From Bacillota bacterium (GTDB lineage Bacteria > Bacillota > Clostridia > Christensenellales > Aristaeellaceae), in NCBI GenBank assembly GCA_023404715.1, contig JAEYAR010000214.1, positions 6,354 through 70,353 of the forward strand: a stretch of DNA of 64,000 nucleotides, in the 5' to 3' direction. Below, one piece after another: positions 6,831 through 18,435 of the stretch. Each line of letters opens with the position of its first letter. Position 1 is the stretch's first letter. Made by a program: the position numbers and the translations under genes. Under the pieces are notes generated by a model, which was not told the origin of the DNA, searched no databases, and was given only the letters and a program-made list of their open reading frames with translations.

Positions 6831-8075
6831 ATGGTTTTGCGGGAGGCGTATTTGCAGAAGCTTCATTCGTGGAAGAATGAGCAGGTCATCAAGGTTGTCA
6901 CCGGCATCCGGCGATGCGGGAAATCGACGCTGCTGAGGCAGTATCAAAGCCTGCTGATGCAGGAAGGGGTGAATTCCGCTCAAATCATCTCGGTCAACTT
7001 TGAGGAGTTGGAGTTTGAGGAGCTATTGGATTATCAGAAGCTGTATCGTTATCTGAAGGAGCGTTTGAAGCCCGATCAGATGAACTATATTTTTTTGGAC
7101 GAGATTCAGCGCGTGCCCTCCTTTGAGAAGGTTGTGGACAGTCTCTATGTGAAGAACAACGTGGATCTGTACATAACCGGTTCGAACGCCTATATGTTGT
7201 CCAGCGATCTGGCGACGCTGTTGAGCGGGCGCTATGTCGAAATCGCCATGCTGCCCCTTTCCTTTGGCGAGTATTGTGAAGCCACGGGCCTGACCGCCGA
7301 AAGCGCGTTTGCGGATTATCTGCGCTACGGCGGCCTCCCTTACCTGGCCGTCATGGAAAGGACGGAGGAAAAGGCCAATACCTATCTGGAGGGTATTTAC
7401 AATACGGTCATTGTCCGCGACATAGAAGAACGCCAGAGCCGCAAGGAAAGCGATTCTGGCAAACGAAAGATATCGGATATCGCGCTGCTCAAGAGCATCG
7501 CGAAGTATCTGGCCAGCGTCATCGGGAGCCCGGTATCGACCAAGAGCGTCACCGATTATCTGGTATCCAACGGCAGAAAGGTGTCGCCGAACACGGTAGA
7601 CAATTACATGGAGGCGCTGACCGAATCCTTCATCTTCTACCCGGCTGAGCGGTTTGATATCGTTGGGAAGCAGCTTATGAAGGTGAACCGCAAGTTCTAC
7701 ATGGTTGACCTGGGCTTGCGCAATCATATTTTGCCTCGCAGCAAGTACGATCTGGGCTTCTCGCTTGAAAACGTCGTTTACTTCGAGCTGCTGCGGCGCG
7801 GATATCAGGTGTACATCGGCAAGCTGGGCAATACGGAGGTGGATTTTGTCGTTCGGGGGCAGGACGCGCTATCTTATATCCAAGTCACGGCGGATATGAC
7901 GGCGGAGGAGACCTTCGAGCGCGAGATGCGCCCGCTGCGGACCATCCATGACAACTACGAAAAGACGGTTCTGACGCTTGACCGGTTTACCACGGGCAAC
8001 TACGAGGGAATTCGGGTCGTCAACGTGATCGACTGGCTTATGAAGAAGACGTCTGTGGAATCCATCGTCCCCTAA
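6831..8075 (+). CDS. AAA_14 / DUF4143 family ATPase
   Basis: A 414-residue ATP-binding protein. Walker A is GIRRCGKST at residues 25-33; Walker B is IFLDEIQ near residue 90; a sensor-like TGSNAYM follows, then the SGRY element typical of the family. The C-terminal 150 residues contain the DUF4143 signature with KFYMVDLGLRNHI and NVVYFELLRRGYQVYIGK, ending in a nuclease-like EVDFVV stretch. These proteins are widespread in anaerobes and usually unlinked to neighbours; their cellular role is not established. GGAGGGAAAGCCG precedes the ATG. Its stop codon overlaps the convergent gene's stop, with no terminator visible between them. Confidence 0.9.
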   Translation: MVLREAYLQKLHSWKNEQVIKVVTGIRRCGKSTLLRQYQSLLMQEGVNSAQIISVNFEELEFEELLDYQKLYRYLKERLKPDQMNYIFLDEIQRVPSFEKVVDSLYVKNNVDLYITGSNAYMLSSDLATLLSGRYVEIAMLPLSFGEYCEATGLTAESAFADYLRYGGLPYLAVMERTEEKANTYLEGIYNTVIVRDIEERQSRKESDSGKRKISDIALLKSIAKYLASVIGSPVSTKSVTDYLVSNGRKVSPNTVDNYMEALTESFIFYPAERFDIVGKQLMKVNRKFYMVDLGLRNHILPRSKYDLGFSLENVVYFELLRRGYQVYIGKLGNTEVDFVVRGQDALSYIQVTADMTAEETFEREMRPLRTIHDNYEKTVLTLDRFTTGNYEGIRVVNVIDWLMKKTSVESIVP

Positions 8076-8404
8076 AACACCGGCAGCCCGCGCAGCAGCA
8101 GCTCCACTGCCGCGACGCCGACGGCCCACAGCAAGTGGGTCACCGCGAAGCCGGGCAAGAAGCGCCCGAGCCCCCACACGATCGCGACGTCGGCGAGAAA
8201 GCCCAGCGCGAGGGCCGTGTTCTTGCCCGGCAGGCGGTGCAGCTGCAAAAGCGCCGGGCGCAGGAGGATCTGAATCAGCCCCGCGAACGCGCCCGCGAGC
8301 AGCAGCGAAGCGAACCCGTCGTGCACGATGCCGGGGAAGAGGTAACCGCAAAGGAGGAAGGCCGCGACGCAGCCGACAAAGCGGTAGGGCAGTTTCTTCA
8401 GCAT
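8072..8404 (-). CDS. YvlD / phage-holin-4-2 family membrane protein
   Basis: A 110-residue protein with four hydrophobic segments. The stretch LIQILLRPALLQL followed by a short loop, then a helix and FLPGFAV matches the pattern of the YvlD family (LLRPILxLLxLP ... LVPGFxV), small membrane proteins of uncertain function often named phage holin family 4. The start at 8404 follows AGGAGG; a longer frame to 8479 lies wholly inside the pseudouridine synthase gene and is not credible. It overlaps that gene by 7 bases and is the last gene of the ileS operon. Confidence 0.75.
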   Translation of the reverse strand: MLKKLPYRFVGCVAAFLLCGYLFPGIVHDGFASLLLAGAFAGLIQILLRPALLQLHRLPGKNTALALGFLADVAIVWGLGRFLPGFAVTHLLWAVGVAAVELLLRGLPVF

Positions 8405-9138
8405 CTTTTGTCCTCCTGGTTTCGCATATCGTCCTCTTCGAGCTCGGGGAACGCATCGGGCAGCGCAAAGCGGCGCCACGGCTCAGCCTGCGCGGGCGGC
8501 GGCGCGCAGAAAAACAGGCGCTCGCCCCGGGTGGGATGCAAAAGCCCGAGAAACGCGCCCCATAGCGCGATCTGTTCGCCCGGCTGGCCGCGGCCATAGC
8601 GCGCATCGCCCCACAGCGGCAGCCCGGCATGGGCCAGCTGCACGCGAATCTGATGGGAGCGCCCCGTGTAGAGCTTCACGCGCAGGAGCGACAGGCCGTC
8701 CGCCTCGCCGTCCGCGAAGTAGCGCAGCCGCGCGTCCTTGGCTCCGGCCGTGCCCTCGGGCACGACGCGGACGGTATTGCTCGCGCCGTCCTTGCACAGC
8801 CAGTCGCAAAGCTCCGCCTGGGCCTGCGCTTGCCCGCGCGCGACGGCGACGTAGCCGCGAGAGAGCGCCTTCTTTCGCACCTGATCGGAGAGGCGCGCCG
8901 CGGCCTTCGACGTGCGCGCGAGCACGACCAGGCCGCCGACCGGCCGGTCCAGCCGGTGGACGAGCCCGAGGTAGACCGCCCCGGGCTTTTGATATGCCTC
9001 TTTGACGTAAGCCTTCATCGTGGAGAGCAGGTCCGCATCGCCGCTTGCGTCCGCCTGAGTGGGCATATTCGGGGGCTTGACGACCACGAGCAGGTGGTTG
9101 TCCTCGTAGACGATGCGGACGCCGCGATATTCACGCAT
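8398..9138 (-). CDS. RluA-family pseudouridine synthase
   Basis: A 246-residue enzyme that isomerises uridines in rRNA or tRNA. It carries the catalytic HRLDRPVGGLVVLAR motif with Asp64, preceded by LLVVVKPPNMPTQAD and followed by the GRSHQIRVQLAH motif and GDARYG, all conserved in the RluA/RluD family. There is no N-terminal S4 domain, so it is the short RluA-like form and its target base cannot be told from sequence. It overlaps the methyltransferase by 8 bases and the YvlD-like gene by 7, implying translational coupling in an RNA-maturation operon. Confidence 0.9.
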   Translation of the reverse strand: MREYRGVRIVYEDNHLLVVVKPPNMPTQADASGDADLLSTMKAYVKEAYQKPGAVYLGLVHRLDRPVGGLVVLARTSKAAARLSDQVRKKALSRGYVAVARGQAQAQAELCDWLCKDGASNTVRVVPEGTAGAKDARLRYFADGEADGLSLLRVKLYTGRSHQIRVQLAHAGLPLWGDARYGRGQPGEQIALWGAFLGLLHPTRGERLFFCAPPPAQAEPWRRFALPDAFPELEEDDMRNQEDKRC

Positions 9139-10003
9139 CTCTTTGCCACCTGCCGGACGCCCCGCAGGGCAGCACGCCGCCCGCCGTCACGGGCAAGCCG
9201 ACCTCGTCCGCGGCGCTATGGCCGGCGCAGCGCTTGCCGACGGTCATGTCGATCATGTTCTTAAGCACCGAGGCCTGCAGGCCCGTGGTGTAGCTGTTGA
9301 TCAGGAAGAAGAGCGGGTCGCCCGACAGCGCGCCCGCGCAGGCGGAAACGAGGCCGTAGAGCTCGTCCTCCAGCTTCCAGACCTCGCCGCCGGGGCCGCG
9401 GCCATAGCTGGGCGGATCCATGAGGATGCCGTCATAGAAGCTGCCGCGCCGTATCTCGCGCTGAACGAACTTGAGCGCGTCGTCGATGATCCAGCGCGTA
9501 CGTTCCTCCGGAATGCCGCATAGGCTGCGGTTTTCGCGCGCCCACTGCATCATGCCCTTGGCCGCATCCACATGGCAGACCTGCGCGCCCGCCTGAGCGC
9601 AGGCCATCGTCGCGCCGCCGGTGTAGGCGAAGAGGTTGAGCACGCGGGGAACGCGCCCCTGCGCTGCCGACGCTTGTACGAGGACGCTCATCCAATCCCA
9701 ATTGACGGCCTGCTCAGGAAAGAGGCCCGTATGTTTGAAGCCCGTGGGGCGCACGTAGAAGGACAGCGCGCCGTAGCGGACCGTCCAGCGCTCGGGCAGC
9801 TTGCGGAAGAATTCCCATTCGCCGCCGCCGCGCTCGCTGCGGTGATACCAGGCGTCGGCCTTTGCCCACAAGGCGGGCTCCTGCTGGGGCCAAATGGCCT
9901 GCGGATCCGGGCGGCGGAGGATCACGTCCTGCCAGCGCTCCAGCTTTTCGCCGCCGCCGCAGTCGAGCACCTCGTAGTCGCGCCAGTTGCTTGCTAAATA
10001 CAT
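9131..10003 (-). CDS. Class I SAM-dependent RNA methyltransferase, RlmI-like
   Basis: A 290-residue methyltransferase. The SAM-binding motif I reads VLNLFAYTGGATMACAQAGA, and the later LMDPPSYGRGPGGEVWKLE is the DPPS/F-type motif seen in RlmI and related 23S rRNA methyltransferases; an SYTTG segment follows. It lacks the PUA domain of RlmI, matching the shorter class I rRNA methyltransferase of Firmicutes. AAGGAGTTTCAAC precedes the start. It sits between the GH4-like gene and the pseudouridine synthase, so a role in ribosome maturation is likely, but the target nucleotide is unknown. Confidence 0.8.
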   Translation of the reverse strand: MYLASNWRDYEVLDCGGGEKLERWQDVILRRPDPQAIWPQQEPALWAKADAWYHRSERGGGEWEFFRKLPERWTVRYGALSFYVRPTGFKHTGLFPEQAVNWDWMSVLVQASAAQGRVPRVLNLFAYTGGATMACAQAGAQVCHVDAAKGMMQWARENRSLCGIPEERTRWIIDDALKFVQREIRRGSFYDGILMDPPSYGRGPGGEVWKLEDELYGLVSACAGALSGDPLFFLINSYTTGLQASVLKNMIDMTVGKRCAGHSAADEVGLPVTAGGVLPCGASGRWQRDA

Positions 10004-10024
10004 GTTGAAACTCCTTATGATCCG

Positions 10025-11422
10025 TTAAAATCTCGTCAGCGCATCGCGGCTTTGCTCGATCATGTCGTCCACCGTGTCCAAGGCGTAGAGCAGGTCGATG
10101 CCGTCGGTCGCCGGGTCGGCCTCGAGCGCTTCGCGCAGAGCCACGCGGTCGCCATAGGCTGCCGCCTGCGCGTAGAGCAGGTTGGCCTGCGTCACGCGGT
10201 CGAGCAGCTCCTCCAGCGCCATGGGGAAGGCGGGCATAGGCCGCGCCGAGATCCCCTCTTGCGCGACGACGGCGGGCGCCTCGATGAACCGCCCGTCCGC
10301 CACGCAGGGGATCGACCCGTCGCAGGGGCGCACGAGCCCCGGCACGCATAGCGCCGGCGCGCGGCCGGACAGCGCGTGCACCAACTGCATCGGGCGCAGG
10401 GGGCCGGACGTTTGCAGCATCGCCTCGAAGGCCGCGCGTCCCTCCGGGTGCGCGGGGCCGTGCACCGCGATAGAAGCCAGGCGGCGCAGACGCAGCTCCT
10501 GGCCGGCCTCTCCGAAGGCCTGAGGGAGCGCGCTCAGGCGGGGGCTCTCCGGGGTATCCCGCAGCATCTGCCATTCCGCGCCGGTGGCGGGCATGGCGTC
10601 GTACCAATCGACGTATTGGGCGGACACAAAATCCGATTGTTTCCCTTCCTTATGCGCCCCTAGCATTTCGTCAAAGGAGAGACGAAGGTCTTTCGCTGGT
10701 TCTGACTGCGCTTTTGACGCCTCTTCGGCGTGTTTTTTTTCGCGTACGCGGGACTCGGCGGCGTCCTGCAGGAGGCGCCGCTTGGCGTCCTCCAGCACGT
10801 CCCGCCCGTCCAGCTTGGCGGCGAGGACCCAGGAAAAGCAGCTCGTGCCCGCGCAGACGACCTCCGGGGTCATACTTGCGCCCAGCAGCGCCCTGAGCCG
10901 CTGCGCCGCGTCGTAGGGCGCGCGGGAGAGGCCTAGCGCCCGGATGCCGCCGAAGCGCTGCGCGACCTCGCACAGGCGGGCTACAGGGCCGCTCGCGACG
11001 ACCAGAACCGCCTGCGGGCACTCGCGCTGCATGAGCTCGCACAGGTCCATGAGCAAACCGCCCTCGCGCAGGGTGGCCAGCGCGCCGCCGATGCCGCCGA
11101 AGGGGCGCATTTGTTTGCCCAGGCCGATGTCGTCCAGCGCCTTGAGGTCGCGGGCAAAGGCCTCGGGCGACAGGGGATCCCGGCACCAGAGCACGTAGTC
11201 CGCGCCGGCAAGCGCCTTGGCCGCATTGGCCGTGTAAAAAAAGCGCGCGGGGATCGCGGCAGCCTTCGCCAACGCCTGCGCGGCGCGCGCCGTCAGTTCG
11301 GCCACGTCCAGACTGCGGTCCACGAGCCACAGGTCGCATACCGTATGGGTTTGGACGAACAGATCGTCCAAAAGGGCGGGGGCAAGATCATATGCCCCCG
11401 CGCCCAGGATGACGATTTTCAT
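10025..11422 (-). CDS. GH4-like NAD-fold protein lacking catalytic residues
   Basis: A 465-residue protein with the overall plan of family 4 glycosidases: an N-terminal Rossmann motif (MKIVILGAGAYDLAPALLDD), the FGGIGGALATLREGG segment corresponding to the family GGI..ALR region and a helical C-terminus with MALEELLDRVTQANLL. The residues normally essential are replaced: the N-Y-T-N-P loop reads VASGPVA, the metal-binding G-L-C-H reads GLSRA, and the G-L-N-H loop reads GTSCFSW. It also has a charged insert around residues 225-255. It is therefore probably not an active NAD/Mn-dependent glycosidase. It begins six bases after ileS and shares its transcript. Confidence 0.6.
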   Translation of the reverse strand: MKIVILGAGAYDLAPALLDDLFVQTHTVCDLWLVDRSLDVAELTARAAQALAKAAAIPARFFYTANAAKALAGADYVLWCRDPLSPEAFARDLKALDDIGLGKQMRPFGGIGGALATLREGGLLMDLCELMQRECPQAVLVVASGPVARLCEVAQRFGGIRALGLSRAPYDAAQRLRALLGASMTPEVVCAGTSCFSWVLAAKLDGRDVLEDAKRRLLQDAAESRVREKKHAEEASKAQSEPAKDLRLSFDEMLGAHKEGKQSDFVSAQYVDWYDAMPATGAEWQMLRDTPESPRLSALPQAFGEAGQELRLRRLASIAVHGPAHPEGRAAFEAMLQTSGPLRPMQLVHALSGRAPALCVPGLVRPCDGSIPCVADGRFIEAPAVVAQEGISARPMPAFPMALEELLDRVTQANLLYAQAAAYGDRVALREALEADPATDGIDLLYALDTVDDMIEQSRDALTRF

Positions 11423-11428
11423 TTTCGC

Positions 11429-14554
<3,126 letters not shown>

Positions 14555-14587
14555 ACTCAAAAACCTCCTTGCAATCCGGCCGTGGAA

Positions 14588-14850
14588 ACGAAAAAAACCT
14601 TCGCCCCGATCATGGGACGAAGGACTTCGCGGTACCACCCAAATTGGCGCAATGCGCCCGCTCTGCGGACGGATACAGATCCGTCCCGTCCCGCTGACGG
14701 GGGACAAGGCCGTCCTACGCTCCGGCGCGCCATCGCGAAGGCCGCTCCCGAGTGATACAGACGCATGCTCAGCCTCCGGCCTCTCACCCCGGGCGATCGC
14801 CCCGCCGGTTCGCTTTGCGCTTTGCATACGCACGTCTCGATCATCGCGTT
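14588..14850 (-). promoter_or_regulatory. T-box riboswitch controlling ileS
   Basis: Read on the minus strand, the leader contains the T-box GGGTGGTACCGCG (14628-14640), which forms the antiterminator that pairs with the tRNA 3' end, and then a terminator stem CCTTCG/CGAAGG with a run of seven U. Upstream lies a stem I with an apical GGTGAGAGGCC element and a likely specifier codon AUC (14754-14756) in GTATCAC, matching isoleucine. High uncharged tRNA-Ile should favour readthrough into ileS and its downstream genes. Confidence 0.93.
14591..14623 (-). terminator. Regulated terminator of the ileS T-box
   Basis: CCTTCGTCCC and GGGGCGAAGG pair (read on the minus strand) and are followed by seven U. 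This is the off-state structure that competes with the antiterminator. Confidence 0.9.
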
Positions 14851-14866
14851 TGATTATTACCTTACC

Positions 14867-14894
14867 ATTATAATCATGACGCGGGAAATGTAAA
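14867..14894 (-). promoter_or_regulatory. Promoter of the ileS operon
   Basis: On the minus strand TTTACA (14889-14894), 16 bases, TATAAT (14867-14872), directly ahead of the T-box leader. Confidence 0.8.
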
Positions 14895-14944
14895 GGGGGT
14901 TTGCGAAAATTTCCGCACAAAAGGCCGCTTGGGCCAAAGCGCGG

Positions 14945-15682
14945 TCATGAAAGCGTATCGAGCAGGCGCGGAAGCTGCGCCCAATGGCGGATGTGCAGGT
15001 GCGGGCAGCGGGGCGGGTCCGGCGGGGCGCATGGGACGTCGCCATCCGGCTCGCCGGCGGAACCCACATACCAGACGGGGAAGAGGCCTGCGCCGTGCGC
15101 GCCCTCTACGTCGGCGCGCGCGTTGTCGCCGCAGAACCAAACGCGGTCTGCGGGCAGCGCGGCCTTTTCCAGCGCCAGACGGAAGAGATAAGGGCTTGGC
15201 TTGCGGAACATGTACTCGCTCGAGGCGATGACGAATTCAAAACGATTCGCAGGGAGCAGGCGGTCAAGCCGGTCGCGCAGCGCGTCCCCTGAAAAGGAGA
15301 TATTGCTGATCACGCCGGTGCGCACGCCGCGCTCTTCCAAAGCACGGAGCATCGCCTCTGCGCCGGGCATAACGGCGCCGGGCGTAGCGCTATCCCAGAA
15401 AATCTTCTCGACCTGTGGCCATGGGATCGAAAGGCGGATGCCCAGCAGCTCGTACAGCGCGCGCTGAAATTGAAAGTTATGCAGCTCAAATCCGATGGCT
15501 CTTGCAGCGCCGGCCTCTTCAAAGAGCTGCGCGGAAAAGGCGCAAACTTCTTCGGGGGTGAGATCGCGCGGGTTGTGCGTGACGTAAGGGAAGAGCGCCC
15601 GCTGCGCACGCAGATGGTCGGCGCCCGGCTCGGACAGCAGCGTATCCCCGTAGTCGAATAGGATCATGTCCGGCTTATGCAT
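14945..15682 (-). CDS. HAD-superfamily hydrolase
   Basis: A 245-residue soluble phosphatase-like protein. Motif I is FDYGDTL (nucleophile Asp and acid/base Asp), motif II is the Ser in ISNISFSG, motif III is the Lys in FRKPSPYLF and motif IV is FCGDNARADVEGA; a helical cap lies between residues 20 and 90. These place it in subfamily I with phosphoglycolate phosphatase and similar small-molecule phosphatases. The substrate cannot be told. It follows the ABC permease gene by 12 bases on the same strand. Confidence 0.88.
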   Translation of the reverse strand: MHKPDMILFDYGDTLLSEPGADHLRAQRALFPYVTHNPRDLTPEEVCAFSAQLFEEAGAARAIGFELHNFQFQRALYELLGIRLSIPWPQVEKIFWDSATPGAVMPGAEAMLRALEERGVRTGVISNISFSGDALRDRLDRLLPANRFEFVIASSEYMFRKPSPYLFRLALEKAALPADRVWFCGDNARADVEGAHGAGLFPVWYVGSAGEPDGDVPCAPPDPPRCPHLHIRHWAQLPRLLDTLS

Positions 15683-15694
15683 GGCAATCCCTCC

Positions 15695-16408
15695 TCAGAG
15701 CAGATCCCTTCGCCCGAAGCGCACGAGCGAGACGGGGATGCAGGCGAGACTTGCGGCGGCCCACAGGAGCGCGGGAAGCAGCGCCTGCGAGGACGAGAAC
15801 GTAAAGACGGGCGAGAGGTAGAGAAGGGCTGAGGGCAGCAGCCCGGCGAAGGCGCAAAGAGCTACCCCGTGCAGCGCGAAAAACGTAAGCAAAGCCCCGA
15901 GACAGGCGTATTCATACCGAACGCAAAGCCCCGAGAACGCAAAGCCCACGCAGAAGGCGCAGAGCAGCGCGGGGAAACGCAAAGCCGCCGCGCGCAGGAA
16001 GATCGCCGCCTGGGCAGCCCCGGCGAAGCCCGCCGCGCCCAAGGCGAGCACGCCCGCTGACGTAAAGGCGAAGAGCGCGAGCGTAAGCATCCGCGCGCCG
16101 AGGCGTGAGAGCGCGAGCTGCTCGCGGCTGAGCGGAAGGGCGGCGAGGCGCTCCGGATGCTCGCCCGCCTCCGCCAGGCAGAGCGTACGCGCGCCCCAGC
16201 AGGTGGAAAAGAGAAAACAATACAGATAGAGGAGATCCATGAGCACGGAGGAGAGGGAGGGCAGCAGGAGGCGCACCGCGCCGAGCAGGCTATATATGCC
16301 GCTCAGGCGCGCATAGAGCACGACGAGCAGGCCCAGGAAAGCGATCGATACGCCGCGTACGAGCGCGGGCAGCGTCAGGCGGCGAAGCTCCATCCAAAGC
16401 AGTTTCAT
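15695..16408 (-). CDS. ABC-2 type transporter permease
   Basis: A 237-residue integral membrane protein with about six hydrophobic helices and little else, starting MKLLWMELRRLTLPALVRG, the typical cytoplasmic N-terminus of ABC-2 permeases. It overlaps the upstream ATPase gene by 4 bases (ATGA), so both are coupled and form a two-component transporter, most likely an exporter. The substrate is unknown. GAAGGGGAGATGGC precedes the start. Confidence 0.75.
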   Translation of the reverse strand: MKLLWMELRRLTLPALVRGVSIAFLGLLVVLYARLSGIYSLLGAVRLLLPSLSSVLMDLLYLYCFLFSTCWGARTLCLAEAGEHPERLAALPLSREQLALSRLGARMLTLALFAFTSAGVLALGAAGFAGAAQAAIFLRAAALRFPALLCAFCVGFAFSGLCVRYEYACLGALLTFFALHGVALCAFAGLLPSALLYLSPVFTFSSSQALLPALLWAAASLACIPVSLVRFGRRDLL

Positions 16409-17298
16409 GCCATCTCCCCTTCCGCCTGCGAGAGGGCGAGCACGTCGTCCGCACAGGCATTTTCGATCGCGACGTCCTGCGGATGCAGGCTGAGCAGCGC
16501 GCCGAGCAACGCGTCGATCGCGCCGTCGTAAAAGAAGACGGTTTGCTCCCCCTGCCTCCGCACGCCCCAGGCCCGCAGGCGGTCGATCAGCGCCGCATCC
16601 GGCTGCCTACCGCGCACCGTAACGCGGCGGCAGGGAAAGCGGAGCCGTTCGAGCAACCCGTCGGCAATGACTTGCCCGCCGCGCAGGAGCAGGGCGCGGG
16701 AGAGGGGGAGGGGCGGCGTATCCACGTGCTTGGCGGTGACGATCAACGCGGTGCGTTCGCCCCGCGCCTCTTCGATGACGCGGGCGAGCAGGGCGGATTC
16801 CTCGGGCTCATCCTGCGGATAGGGGGCGAAGGGCTCGTCCAAAATGAGCAGCTCGGGCTGCGCGGCGAGCGCGAGCGCCAGGCTCAGGCGGCGCGATAGC
16901 GCGGGCGTCATATCCTGCACGAGAATGTCCGGCGGGATAGCCAAATCTTTCAGAAGGGATTGCGCCCGGCCGTGCGAGGCGCGCGGGTAAAACGAGAGCA
17001 CGCGGCGCATATGCGCGGCGGCGTCGAGCTGCGGGTCCATCGAGGCCTCGGCGGGCAGATAGCCGGTGCGCTGGCGGCAGATGCGCCCGCCCAGCAGCGC
17101 GTCGTGGCCGAAGAGGCGCACGCTGCCCGACGTGGGGGCGAGCATCCCCATCAAGAGACGGCATAGCAGCGTCTTCCCGGCGCCCGCCTCGCCCGCGACG
17201 ACGAGGCGCTCGCCGGGCTGCAGGCTAAATGTAATGTCGGCCAATGCGTTCTGGCCCCCATAGGCTTTATATAAATGGTTTACGTCGACAACGGGCAT
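16405..17298 (-). CDS. ABC transporter ATPase with degenerate signature motif
   Basis: A 297-residue ATPase. Walker A is GEAGAGKT (residues 36-43) and Walker B LLILDEPF; a switch His is present in TAKHVD. The signature expected as LSGGQ reads PALSRRL, with both glycines lost, so ATP sandwiching may depend on an altered interface or activity may be low. A C-terminal domain of some 90 residues follows the nucleotide-binding domain, as in many exporter ATPases. The start at 17298 follows AAAGGAG; the longer frame to 17409 covers the divergent promoter region and is rejected. It is coupled to the permease downstream. Confidence 0.85.
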   Translation of the reverse strand: MPVVDVNHLYKAYGGQNALADITFSLQPGERLVVAGEAGAGKTLLCRLLMGMLAPTSGSVRLFGHDALLGGRICRQRTGYLPAEASMDPQLDAAAHMRRVLSFYPRASHGRAQSLLKDLAIPPDILVQDMTPALSRRLSLALALAAQPELLILDEPFAPYPQDEPEESALLARVIEEARGERTALIVTAKHVDTPPLPLSRALLLRGGQVIADGLLERLRFPCRRVTVRGRQPDAALIDRLRAWGVRRQGEQTVFFYDGAIDALLGALLSLHPQDVAIENACADDVLALSQAEGEMA

Positions 17299-17352
17299 GA
17301 AAGATCTCCTTTCCGGCTGGGCGGCGCAGACGTCGCGGGCCGCCTTTCTTCC

Positions 17353-17381
17353 ATCATAACACCAAGGCGCGGTGGAAGCAA
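17353..17381 (-). promoter_or_regulatory. Promoter of the ABC exporter operon
   Basis: On the minus strand TTGCTT (17376-17381), 17 bases, TATGAT (17353-17358). It lies back to back with the promoter of the plus-strand gene, the two -35 boxes being 7 bases apart. Confidence 0.7.
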
Positions 17382-17388
17382 CTGTGAT

Positions 17389-17417
17389 TTGACACGCGGT
17401 CAGCGGCATGGCATAAT
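17389..17417 (+). promoter_or_regulatory. Promoter of the CobD-like gene
   Basis: TTGACA (17389-17394), 17 bases, CATAAT (17412-17417) with an extended TGG. Confidence 0.75.
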
Positions 17418-17490
17418 GGCGATAGATCGAGAAGGAAGGCCGGGCGGATGCAGACGACGGCCTCTATCTAAAACGAGGGGGAATGGGAGA

Positions 17491-18300
17491 ATGATCTTTG
17501 AACTGCCGCTGGCGCTGGCGCTCACCTGCCTGCTTTCCGAGGTGCCTGCGGTACATGCCGTGTGCTTTTCGCTGCCCGCGCGCCTGCAGGCCGGTCTCGT
17601 CCCGCTCATCGCTCGAAAGCGGCCCGGGCGGGCGCAGGAGATCGCGGCATATGCCGTGGTCGCCTTGCTCGCATTCGCCGCCTTTGGCCTTTCCCTGCTC
17701 CATCCGGCGCTGCGCATCGTTCTGCTTGCGCTCTTCTTGCCGATGCGCACGGTGCTGGATCAGGCGCTTCGCGTGCGCGCTTTTCTGGATTCGGGCGACG
17801 TGCGCGGGGCGGCCGAGGCCCTGCGCGATGGCGAAGCCGAGACCTACGAGAGCGTCGTGCGTGCGGCTGCCAGCCAGGCGAGCGGGGATGCGGCCCACCT
17901 CGTGTTTGCCGGCTGCCTGCTCGCGCTCATCGCTACCCCGCTGAAGCTGGGGCCTGCGCTCGCCGTCGCCTACGCGGCGCTCGTGTGCCTGGCCGCGTCG
18001 GCTCCGGCGCTCGCGCGCATCCGCGCGCTTTGCTTTCGCTGGGCCGAGGCTGCATACGCCGCGTTATGCGCCCTGTGCGCCGCGCTGTGCGGGCTGGAGC
18101 TGGAGGCGGCGCTGGGCATGCTGCGGACGCGGCGGGAAGGGCGGCTCACGCGCGTAATCTGCGCGGCCATAGGCATCGGGGAGACGCCCACGCATGAGCC
18201 GCTGGCGGGGGACCTCGTGCAGGCGGCCATGCTGCTCTGGCTCGCGCTGGGCGTTTGCGTGATCCTTCTGTCGCTCATGCTCCTTCCGTTCATGCAATAG
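17491..18300 (+). CDS. Membrane protein, possibly CobD/CbiB-like
   Basis: A 269-residue, alanine- and leucine-rich membrane protein with five to seven hydrophobic segments. The stretch ALRVRAFLDSGDVRGAAEAL, followed by a helix with ES at the position of the CbiB V-E-S/T motif and a polytopic C-terminal half, is reminiscent of adenosylcobinamide-phosphate synthase, but the conserved D-G-x-x-A-P and T-L-D-S-M motifs are not clearly present. If related it has diverged; no cobalamin genes are nearby. The start at 17491 follows GGGGGAATGGGAGA. Function should be considered unknown. Confidence 0.4.
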   Translation: MIFELPLALALTCLLSEVPAVHAVCFSLPARLQAGLVPLIARKRPGRAQEIAAYAVVALLAFAAFGLSLLHPALRIVLLALFLPMRTVLDQALRVRAFLDSGDVRGAAEALRDGEAETYESVVRAAASQASGDAAHLVFAGCLLALIATPLKLGPALAVAYAALVCLAASAPALARIRALCFRWAEAAYAALCALCAALCGLELEAALGMLRTRREGRLTRVICAAIGIGETPTHEPLAGDLVQAAMLLWLALGVCVILLSLMLLPFMQ

Positions 18301-18374
18301 CGGTGGAATATTTCAGAAAAGTTTCCTTTTCTTACGTTTTGAAGCTAAATATTACGGAAATGTTAAAAATCGTA

Positions 18375-18403
18375 TTGACAAATCACGCGCGCCGTCATAA
18401 AAT
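18375..18403 (+). promoter_or_regulatory. Promoter of the peptidoglycan-binding repeat gene
   Basis: TTGACA (18375-18380), exactly 17 bases, TAAAAT (18398-18403). Confidence 0.85.
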
Positions 18404-18435
18404 ATTCACACAAGATCATAAGTGGGGTGCGCGTG

